A DNA stretch of 5,966 bases from Nanobdellota archaeon (GTDB taxonomy: Archaea; Nanobdellota; Nanobdellia; Woesearchaeales; GW2011-AR9): positions 1 to 5,966 of the forward strand of contig JAUYQE010000077.1 of assembly GCA_030695605.1 (NCBI GenBank), given 5' to 3'. The position numbers were made by a program, and so were the translations under genes. Shown in pieces: positions 1 through 4,112 of this stretch. Each line of letters starts with the position of its first letter. The first letter of the stretch is position 1. Under the pieces are notes generated by a model. The model did not search any database. It was not told the DNA's origin and worked only from the letters and a program-made list of their open reading frames with translations.

Positions 1-2
1 AT

Positions 3-527
3 GCTTCCCAGCCTCTGGAAAAGCAGCCGGAAAAATACTTGCTGGACCAGATTGCAATGCATGAAAAAGCGAAAGAAAAGCTGGAAGTGCGCCTGGCGGT
101 CGGGCAATCAACCTTGGTTCAACAGCTGGAACTAGAACAAATTATTGAGACTGGAGTGCCTCCCGTTGCCGAGAGGGGCATGCTCACCAACTTCTTCGAC
201 TTGCTGGGCCAAGTTCCTCTTGTCGCTTTTAATGGCGGTTCCCGAAAAACGCTGTTGGGCGAGATGATAGAAGACGGCAAAGTCGAAGTGGCTGCCTACG
301 AGCTCCTGCACGCGGCCTTTGCGTATGGAGCTGAGTTCTTCGCTGCGGCGGAAGAAGAATATGCCCCTTCATTTTCTCCGGAGCTGCAAGGCCAGCTGCA
401 AACATGTAAAGCTCTGGTGCAAGAAACGGGCTATGCCGCTCGCCGGTTGCGGGACACGCAGCACAATCTTGTCCGCTCTTTTGAGCGGCGCTATGAGCAT
501 CTGGTGGGGGTTCCGTATGGCGCTTAA
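3..527 (+). CDS. 3' part of a helical protein of unknown function (5' end outside window)
   Basis: The frame is open from the left edge to TAA at 525-527, giving 174 visible residues. Upstream codons (ASQPLEKQPEKY...) run in frame into the window edge, so TTG at 39 or an ATG at 57 is not needed as a start and the gene most likely begins to the left. The visible part is rich in Ala, Glu, Leu and Gln with heptad-like stretches (near the start, and around the segment RRLRDTQHNLVRSFERR), and should be mostly alpha-helical. There are no transmembrane segments, metal-binding clusters or nucleotide-binding motifs. I do not recognise the family and assign no function. It ends 47 bp before the convergent metallopeptidase gene. 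Codon use and GC (30 of 60 in bases 181-240) resemble the metallopeptidase and S16 protease genes rather than the AT-rich central block. Confidence 0.8.
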   Translation, partial: ASQPLEKQPEKYLLDQIAMHEKAKEKLEVRLAVGQSTLVQQLELEQIIETGVPPVAERGMLTNFFDLLGQVPLVAFNGGSRKTLLGEMIEDGKVEVAAYELLHAAFAYGAEFFAAAEEEYAPSFSPELQGQLQTCKALVQETGYAARRLRDTQHNLVRSFERRYEHLVGVPYGA

Positions 528-574
528 AATGCTGCGAATTCATTCACTCTATGAGCGGTGGTAAGAGCAGCCTA
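528..574. other. Short convergent intergenic region
   Basis: These 47 bp separate two convergent stop codons (TAA at 525-527 on plus, TGA at 575-577 on minus). I see no stable hairpin and no long T-run on either strand; the minus strand has only a TTTT near 530. Termination signals are therefore weak here. Confidence 0.5.
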
Positions 575-1474
575 TCAGAACGCTACAGGAACTTCCGGCA
601 CCGATATTTCTCCGTGAATAAGCGAGGAATGAATCTCTTCTGCGGTCTTTTCCTGCTGCAACAATTGCTGCACAAAAGCAAAAGCCACATTGTGCAGGCC
701 GTTCTCCGCGGGCTGTTCGTTGATGAATGCATTCTGGAGTCCGGCAATATTGTGCTCTTTCACGATATTCATCCAGGCCAGCGAGAAGGCGTACGCCTTA
801 GCTTCTTCATCATGCGGACTGGATAAAGGAAGGCTGAGGGCATGGCCGAGCTCATGGCCGATCGTGAGCAATACTCTTCCCAGCGAGCCGTTCAGCACAA
901 AGATTTCGGACAGCAGCCCATGGGGCTTTCTATTGATAGACAAGCCCATCGTGCCCGGATGCGGAGCGATCTTTCGGAAAGCTTTCTCATCAAGGACGCT
1001 GAGCATGATATCAACGGGAAACGGCTCATCAAACATTTTTGAAAAAGCTTCTTCGATGAACGGCCGGATCTCTTCAGCTTTGCCGACGAACTTGCCTTCT
1101 TTTCCGGGCTTGAGAAAGAGGGCGGGGTTGAAGTGATATTCACGATGGATGGGAAGCTGTGCAGGAGATTCTTCTCTGTGCTGTGCCATGGAGTACGCTA
1201 GTTGTTGCGGTTCTTTTGATGCGCCATAAGAAAGGGCGGAAGAGAAAAAAGCAGGAAAACTGGCGGCATAAGAAGCAGCCGGTGGATGAGCGGGCGCAGG
1301 CGTATATGCGGGGAGCGGCAGAAACTCGCTGGTGTCGTAGGATTCGTGGGGTGCGTTGGAAGCTGAATAGGCAATGGTTTCCAGAGCGCTATAGCTGCTC
1401 CGGCCACTTTCTGCTTCGAAATACCCTTCCGCTGGCTCGCAGCAGGGTGCATAGGACTGTCGCATTGCGTACAT
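575..1474 (-). CDS. Zinc metallopeptidase, HELGH plus downstream Glu (gluzincin/IrrE-like arrangement)
   Basis: A 299-aa protein with no signal peptide or membrane segment, so probably cytoplasmic. Residues about 1-100 are low-complexity (Ser, Ala, Tyr, Pro, Glu) and probably disordered. From about 110 the sequence becomes a folded domain. The zinc motif HELGH is at 207-211: His207 and His211 should bind zinc and Glu208 should be the catalytic base. Thirteen residues on, EEAKAYAFSLAW (223-234) resembles the third-ligand helix of ImmA/IrrE-type gluzincins (E-A-N-x-F-A), which makes Glu224 the likely third ligand. The C-terminal 65 residues are helical. The domain assignment comes from motifs, and the substrate is unknown. 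The first ATG (1474) is chosen because a TATA-like box lies about 30 nt upstream; Met4 (1465) is the alternative. It is transcribed divergently from the CheD-like operon. Confidence 0.9.
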   Translation of the reverse strand: MYAMRQSYAPCCEPAEGYFEAESGRSSYSALETIAYSASNAPHESYDTSEFLPLPAYTPAPAHPPAASYAASFPAFFSSALSYGASKEPQQLAYSMAQHREESPAQLPIHREYHFNPALFLKPGKEGKFVGKAEEIRPFIEEAFSKMFDEPFPVDIMLSVLDEKAFRKIAPHPGTMGLSINRKPHGLLSEIFVLNGSLGRVLLTIGHELGHALSLPLSSPHDEEAKAYAFSLAWMNIVKEHNIAGLQNAFINEQPAENGLHNVAFAFVQQLLQQEKTAEEIHSSLIHGEISVPEVPVAF

Positions 1475-1500
1475 AGTACCCTAGAAAAAGGCCTTTCAGG

Positions 1501-1514
1501 TTTTTAACGTTTCG
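1501..1514 (-). promoter_or_regulatory. Putative BRE/TATA for the metallopeptidase gene
   Basis: On the minus strand this reads CGAAAC followed by GTTAAAAA. The TATA-like part (1501-1508) is centred about 30 nt upstream of the ATG at 1474, giving a very short or absent leader. CGAAAC resembles the CGAAAG elements at the other promoters in the window. The TATA part is poorer than the others, so confidence is moderate. Confidence 0.4.
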
Positions 1515-1575
1515 GACGAAAGTGGGACGGAAAAGTCATGGTTGGTCATTTTTTTGGTGACTATTGCAAAGAGAC

Positions 1576-1589
1576 TAAACATTTAAATA
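1576..1589 (+). promoter_or_regulatory. Archaeal BRE/TATA box of the CheD-like operon
   Basis: TTTAAATA at 1582-1589 is a near-ideal archaeal TATA box, preceded by the A-rich TAAACA (1576-1581) as BRE. Its centre is 27.5 nt upstream of the A of ATG 1613. Transcription would therefore start at or within a few bases of the start codon, and no Shine-Dalgarno precedes that codon. This supports a leaderless mRNA and fixes the start. Confidence 0.75.
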
Positions 1590-1612
1590 CTGCCCCCATA
1601 TTTTTCTAATAT

Positions 1613-2323
1613 ATGAGTCAGGACACGGGAAAAATGGTACGGGTAGATTTTAAGTTAGAGATTCCCTTCGGAGAGGGAAGCCGCCGATCTTTAGACTATT
1701 ATCTCGATGTTGAATCTTTTGGGGGTAATGATGCCGCAGAAAGACAGGGAATGACCTATAATCAAAATCTTGATAGGTTAAAGAGAGATCGTTTCGATTG
1801 TAATCTGCTCCCTTATGAGAAATGGGATATTGTCTTTCGTGGTTTTTATCAAAAAGGAAGTGAATTAAAAGAACTTGCTTTAGAGTTAGAACAAACGGGG
1901 GGATGGTATGGTGTTGACCTCATAACCCGTAAAAATTATGAGCGGGAAAGATGGGAAAATGTGTTTCGAATGCCCGATGGGACAGTATGCCCATTCAAAG
2001 CAGTCATTGCAGAAGAAAATGAAGTTTCTTTTGGAGAGCTTGCTGAAAGAAATCCGGATTTGTTCCGCTTTATTTATGGGAGAAATATTGAAGAAATAAG
2101 AGAAGTTACTGCTAAGCACATGGGCGTAAGAGGATGGGAGAATGCTTTAGCTTATGGCGGACCTTTTTCTGAACTGTTTGGGGGAACTAGAACACGGTTT
2201 CCGAGTAATTTCCAAAATAACTGGGTACAGGGAATCTCTTCTAATTCTCAGAGGGGGGACTTGTTTTGTATGGGTGATGCAGGGAGAGCTATATCTCGAG
2301 GTGTTCGATATGTTCAAGAATAA
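1613..2323 (+). CDS. Unknown 236-aa protein, first gene of the CheD-like operon
   Basis: Not recognised. The protein is soluble in appearance: no signal peptide, no hydrophobic segment, mixed alpha/beta composition. Residues 9-19 (VRVDFKLEIPF) look like an opening beta strand, and 24-70 are charged with many Arg/Lys/Asp. A central part contains Trp71, Trp98, Trp114 and GGWYG (96-100), and the tail is Gly/Arg-rich. It has three cysteines (63, 126, 219) and one histidine (169), with no recognisable catalytic cluster. The start is set by the TATA box 27.5 nt upstream (leaderless). Its last 14 nt overlap the next gene, whose Shine-Dalgarno lies inside this coding region, so the two should be translationally coupled and may act together. 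Being a substrate, partner or regulator of the CheD-like enzyme is inference only. GC is lower than in the flanking genes (24 of 60 in bases 1861-1920). Confidence 0.85.
   Translation: MSQDTGKMVRVDFKLEIPFGEGSRRSLDYYLDVESFGGNDAAERQGMTYNQNLDRLKRDRFDCNLLPYEKWDIVFRGFYQKGSELKELALELEQTGGWYGVDLITRKNYERERWENVFRMPDGTVCPFKAVIAEENEVSFGELAERNPDLFRFIYGRNIEEIREVTAKHMGVRGWENALAYGGPFSELFGGTRTRFPSNFQNNWVQGISSNSQRGDLFCMGDAGRAISRGVRYVQE
2298..2303 (+). promoter_or_regulatory. Shine-Dalgarno GAGGTG deciding the CheD-like start
   Basis: GAGGTG lies 6 nt before ATG 2310 and is a full match to the archaeal anti-SD (CACCUC). It lies inside the end of the upstream gene. It favours ATG 2310 over the GTG at 2301 and over more distal in-frame starts back to 2154, and it shows that the second gene is an independent cistron rather than a frameshifted continuation. 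Confidence 0.8.
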
Positions 2324-2843
2324 TCCCGATTTGGAAGCAAGAACAAAATTTGTTCCTATGTCTCTGGTAGAGGTGACTTCTGCGACGGATGGAAAACCCT
2401 ATGTTGGCACAACTTCTTTAGCTTCCTGTGCGGGAATTGCCATTTATGATGCAGAACATAAAGTTGGTGGTGTTGCTCATGCTTTTTTCAATGAAAAAGA
2501 ATCAATAGTCGTTTATATGCGTGATGCACAGGGAAGAGCTATTCCCTCAAGTGGCAGAGCTATTGTTAGAGATAATCCCAGACCATTTGAACCGTTTGCA
2601 TATTTGGCTGGAGCACTTATTAGAAAAGCTGACGAAATTGGCGGTAAAAAATACAAATTTATGGCTTTCAATGTGCAACATGGTTGTAGAACTCCAGCAC
2701 AAAATGAACAATTGAAAGTTGTTGTCGATAGAACTATCGATACATTAAGACAAGCTGGAAAAATTTCTGATTTTGAATATAGGCATGAACAAGCATTTAG
2801 ATTAGATACAAGAACCGGTGTAATTCTCCCTTATTTTTTTTAG
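2310..2843 (+). CDS. CheD-family protein (chemoreceptor glutamine deamidase-like)
   Basis: A 177-aa protein, about the usual length of stand-alone CheD. CheD enzymes deamidate specific receptor glutamines to glutamate using a Cys-His-Thr catalytic set. Here residues 33-57 match the CheD core: TTSLASC (34-40), then IYD (45-47) and KVGGVAH (51-57), compared with the family pattern TLGLGSC, (V/C)xYD, (K/R)xGGMxH. The nucleophile would be Cys40, the general base His57 (C+17) and the assisting Thr Thr34 (C-6), the same spacing as I recall for Thermotoga CheD (Thr21, Cys27, His44). The end, FRLDTRTGVILPYF (163-176), matches the family's terminal F-D-x-x-T-G-x-V strand. The canonical middle motif FGGAxMF is replaced by AFNVQHGCR (119-127). 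The substrate is unknown: no receptor, CheC or CheY is in the window. It overlaps the upstream gene by 14 nt. Confidence 0.85.
   Translation: MFKNNPDLEARTKFVPMSLVEVTSATDGKPYVGTTSLASCAGIAIYDAEHKVGGVAHAFFNEKESIVVYMRDAQGRAIPSSGRAIVRDNPRPFEPFAYLAGALIRKADEIGGKKYKFMAFNVQHGCRTPAQNEQLKVVVDRTIDTLRQAGKISDFEYRHEQAFRLDTRTGVILPYFF
2834..2841 (+). terminator. Oligo-T terminator of the CheD-like operon
   Basis: Eight consecutive T residues run into the first base of the TAG stop codon, followed by a TTTTT at about 2861-2865. Archaeal RNA polymerase terminates at such U-runs without a hairpin, so this probably ends the operon before the convergent gene. Confidence 0.5.
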
Positions 2844-2926
2844 GGTGTTGTTCAAAGCAATTTTTGGCAGAAAACGTCTCATAATTTCCGTTAATGAACT
2901 TGTTGAAAAATAATTGAACAAAAGAC
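2844..2926. other. Convergent intergenic region
   Basis: These 83 AT-rich bp lie between two convergent genes. On the minus strand ATTATTTTTC (2905-2914) gives a T-run for the leftward gene. An 8-bp inverted repeat, TTGTTCAA at 2848-2855 and TTGAACAA at 2914-2921, spans it. With a loop of nearly 60 nt in AT-rich sequence, that repeat is weak evidence of structure. Confidence 0.5.
2905..2914 (-). terminator. T-rich terminator of the 103-aa gene
   Basis: On the minus strand a TTATTTTTC run starts about 13 nt after the TAA stop at 2927-2929. It fits a hairpin-independent archaeal terminator. It is short, so the call is tentative. Confidence 0.35.
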
Positions 2927-3238
2927 TTAATTTAAAGAATTGGCTTTCAAAATTTGTTCTAATTCTCTAACCGACACCCTTCCTTCATTTGGGCAATCTT
3001 TTATTTTATCTTTTGGAATTTTGTATATCTCCATCTTTAACCACATTCCTTGAAGATATAAAGCATAGAACTGTTGGTATTCACTTTCTCTGGTTAAATC
3101 TGGTGCTATGGCCCAAACCCCATTACTCAGAATTCCAACCAATATATTATCCTCTCCAATTCTTGGTTGCTTTTCTGGAGCAAAGCCAATTTTTTCTCCG
3201 TTTTCTACAATTTTTCTTACTCCGTAATATGTTCCCAT
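2927..3238 (-). CDS. Unknown 103-aa protein
   Basis: Not recognised. The protein opens MGTYYGVRKIVENGEKIGF, has aromatic residues spread through it (two Trp, seven Tyr), a predicted strand-helix mixture and a charged C-terminal helix (VRELEQILKANS). It has no signal peptide, no membrane segment and only one cysteine. I chose ATG 3238: a BRE/TATA box (CGAAAG then ATTTATA, 3263-3275) is centred 28 nt upstream, the same distance as at the other leaderless genes here. The frame is open to an ATG at 3262, which would add MYWFILVN and place the TATA box directly against the start, so that start is less likely. The gene is AT-rich (15 G+C of 60 in bases 3001-3060) and belongs compositionally with the CheD-like operon it converges on. 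Confidence 0.75.
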   Translation of the reverse strand: MGTYYGVRKIVENGEKIGFAPEKQPRIGEDNILVGILSNGVWAIAPDLTRESEYQQFYALYLQGMWLKMEIYKIPKDKIKDCPNEGRVSVRELEQILKANSLN

Positions 3239-3262
3239 ATTAACCAAAATAAACCAATACAT

Positions 3263-3275
3263 TATAAATCTTTCG
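3263..3275 (-). promoter_or_regulatory. BRE/TATA box of the 103-aa gene
   Basis: The minus strand reads CGAAAG (BRE) followed by ATTTATA (TATA). The TATA centre at 3266 is 28 nt upstream of ATG 3238. The element is nearly identical to the lipoprotein promoter (CGAAAAG-ATTTATT). It marks the 103-aa gene as separately transcribed and probably leaderless. Confidence 0.65.
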
Positions 3276-3371
3276 TTTATTTTACTACTACAGAATTAAT
3301 TGCTTATACTCTCAACAACTCCGATACCAACCACTTTTCGGTGAGCCCCGAGCTTCATCTTCACACTTATT
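3276..3371. other. Intergenic region between lipoprotein and 103-aa gene
   Basis: GC is higher at 3311-3358 than in the sequence to its left. It contains a 20-codon minus-strand frame (3296-3358) beginning MKLGAHRKVVGIGV, 13 nt after the lipoprotein stop. The frame has no Shine-Dalgarno and no correctly placed TATA box, so I do not call it a gene; a gene remnant is possible. No clear terminator for the lipoprotein gene is visible. Confidence 0.4.
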
Positions 3372-3884
3372 TTATTCCACCACCACTCTCATCGGTATCA
3401 TCGTTGTCCTGATGCCATCTACAATCGTACAGGTTTCCGGCTCGTTAAATGTCCATGAGAACGTATTTCCGGGCTTAAAGACAGTGCTCTTGACGTCCGC
3501 ACAATTTCGCACGCCAATGATCATCGCTCCGGTCAAGGCGCTGCTGCCCGTTCTTACATTTTTCCAGACAAGGGTATCGCCGACGGAAACGGTAATTTGA
3601 TCAGTGCCAAACTTATCGTTCAAAATCTCGATGGTTTTTGGCCTTTCTTCAAGTACTTCTTCCGGCTCTTCGGCAGTTTCCGGGGTTTCTTCTACCACGG
3701 GTTCTTCGACAGGAACCTCTTCCAGCTTTTCTATGATTACAGGAGCATCTTCCGGGACTTCTTCGGCTTCCGCATCGGTGGTGGTGCTGCCGCTGGGGCC
3801 GGAATCTGCACCACAGCCGACGATAAAGAGGAATAGCAAGAGAAAACTGCCCACCAGGAGAGCTTTCGGGGAATGCGGTATCAT
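3372..3884 (-). CDS. Lipoprotein with acidic linker and degenerate cupredoxin-like domain
   Basis: A 170-aa protein. Residues 1-23 form a lipoprotein-type signal peptide with a hydrophobic core and a lipobox-like end IVG-C, so Cys24 should be the lipidated first residue and the protein should sit on the outer face of the membrane. Residues 25-35 are small and polar. Residues 36-82 are a Glu/Val/Pro-rich acidic spacer. Residues 84-170 resemble a plastocyanin-type cupredoxin: ITVSVGDTLVWKN (97-109), FKPGNTFSWTFNEP (136-149) and a terminal MRVVVE strand. The usual type I copper ligands are missing: no His follows the VWKN strand, and the usual CxxHxxM-like end is replaced by CTIVDGIRTTM (152-162). 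Cys128 and Cys152 may form a disulfide. It may thus be a structural or binding domain rather than an electron carrier. The start is supported by a TATA box 27 nt upstream, with no Shine-Dalgarno. Confidence 0.85.
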   Translation of the reverse strand: MIPHSPKALLVGSFLLLFLFIVGCGADSGPSGSTTTDAEAEEVPEDAPVIIEKLEEVPVEEPVVEETPETAEEPEEVLEERPKTIEILNDKFGTDQITVSVGDTLVWKNVRTGSSALTGAMIIGVRNCADVKSTVFKPGNTFSWTFNEPETCTIVDGIRTTMIPMRVVVE

Positions 3885-3907
3885 ATGCCTAGAGTACCCG
3901 TATTTTT

Positions 3908-3921
3908 AATAAATCTTTTCG
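3908..3921 (-). promoter_or_regulatory. BRE/TATA box of the lipoprotein gene
   Basis: The minus strand reads CGAAAAG (BRE) then ATTTATT (TATA, 3908-3914), with its centre 27 nt upstream of ATG 3884. No Shine-Dalgarno precedes the ATG, consistent with a leaderless mRNA. Confidence 0.65.
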
Positions 3922-3936
3922 TTTTCATTCAACTCA

Positions 3937-4002
3937 CTACTTTAAAATACTCAATGTTCCGAAAGCTTTATATACAAGTATCTCTTTTCGAGTAGTTAAC
4001 AT
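3937..4002 (-). CDS. Possible 21-aa small ORF with strong Shine-Dalgarno
   Basis: A 22-codon frame (ATG at 4002, TAG at 3937-3939) encodes MLTTRKEILVYKAFGTLSIL plus Lys. It is preceded by GAGGTGA (4006-4012) 3 nt before the ATG, the best Shine-Dalgarno on this strand in the window. It could be translated from read-through of the S16 protease mRNA. The product has no recognisable motif, and the frame overlaps the plus-strand TATA box of the putative RNA gene. The apparent Shine-Dalgarno may simply be the complement of a functional CACCUC in that RNA. Confidence 0.25.
   Translation of the reverse strand: MLTTRKEILVYKAFGTLSILK
3959..3974 (+). promoter_or_regulatory. Strong BRE/TATA box driving the putative small RNA
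   Basis: CCGAAAG (3959-3965) followed by CTTTATATA (3966-3974) is the best archaeal promoter in the window, with the same BRE as the neighbouring genes. No plus-strand gene follows: initiation about 27 nt downstream (near 3998) leads into a hairpin rather than a reading frame. The TATA core is partly symmetric, but CGAAAG lies only on the plus-strand side, which orients it rightward. Confidence 0.6.
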
Positions 4003-4085
4003 CTATCACCTCTTTTTCCCCGAGGCAAGCCATCGGTTCGCCGGTGGTTTGCCCAGGGGTTTGATAAAAATTTTTATTTCTTTCT
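3998..4085 (+). ncRNA. Putative small RNA with UUCG-capped hairpin
   Basis: The start is predicted from the TATA box centred at about 3971. The 5' part (3998-4017) looks single-stranded and contains CACCTC (4007-4012), the complement of the local Shine-Dalgarno GAGGTG. A hairpin follows: the 13-bp stem 4024-4036/4041-4053 has no gap, with loop TTCG at 4037-4040. An outer CCCC/GGGG helix (4018-4021 with 4056-4059) is separated from it by a 2x2 internal loop GA/CA. Two of the 13 pairs are G-U on the plus strand and would be A-C mismatches in a minus-strand transcript, so the fold favours the plus RNA. A T-rich tract at 4071-4085 could terminate it just before the end of the convergent S16 gene (4113). 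No match to tRNA, SRP, C/D or H/ACA RNA is visible. The 3' end is approximate. Confidence 0.5.
4066..4085. terminator. A5T5 and T-rich tract, possibly bidirectional terminator
   Basis: AAAAATTTTT (4066-4075) is self-complementary and gives a T5 run on both strands; on plus it continues as a T-rich stretch. It lies just after the hairpin of the putative RNA on plus, and about 40 nt past the S16 protease stop on minus, so it could serve both transcripts. Confidence 0.35.
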
Positions 4086-4112
4086 CGGTTAATACCTGTA
4101 GAACTAAAATAA

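Larger units (their letters stand above)
1475..1612. other. Divergent intergenic region with two promoters
   Basis: These 138 bp lie between two divergent start codons and hold a promoter for each side, listed separately. The minus promoter is flanked by two short palindromes, AAAGGCCTTT at 1487-1496 and TTTCG-GA-CGAAA at 1510-1521. The plus promoter adjoins the start of the AT-rich block. No open reading frame of note lies here. Confidence 0.6.

Noticed and set aside
2154..2843. Longer version of the CheD-like gene starting at 2154, or one fused protein made by frameshift from 1613
   Set aside because: The residues before ATG 2310 do not resemble CheD, the overlap is only 14 nt, and a perfect GAGGTG precedes ATG 2310. 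Two coupled cistrons explain this more simply; no slippery heptamer with a downstream structure was seen.
2848..2921. 8-bp inverted repeat TTGTTCAA / TTGAACAA in the convergent intergenic region
   Set aside because: The arms are short and AT-rich with nearly 60 nt between them, so it is likely to be chance.
1531..3338. Imperfect inverted repeat at the ends of the AT-rich block: AAAAGT-CAT-GGTTGGT (1531-1546) and AAAAGTGGTTGGT on minus (3326-3338)
   Set aside because: The match is 13 nt with a 3-nt gap, without flanking direct repeats or a transposase. Such matches are expected by chance in a window of this size, so it is not called a mobile-element end.
3296..3358. 20-codon minus-strand frame MKLGAHRKVVGIGVVESISN after the lipoprotein gene
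   Set aside because: It has no Shine-Dalgarno, no TATA box at leaderless distance and no recognisable motif. It could be a gene remnant, but nothing supports translation.
4018..4059. Hairpin as part of a tRNA, SRP RNA or snoRNA
   Set aside because: There is no acceptor/anticodon layout, no SRP S-domain motif, no C/D boxes, and no ACA after the stem. A UUCG loop on an uninterrupted 13-bp stem fits none of these.
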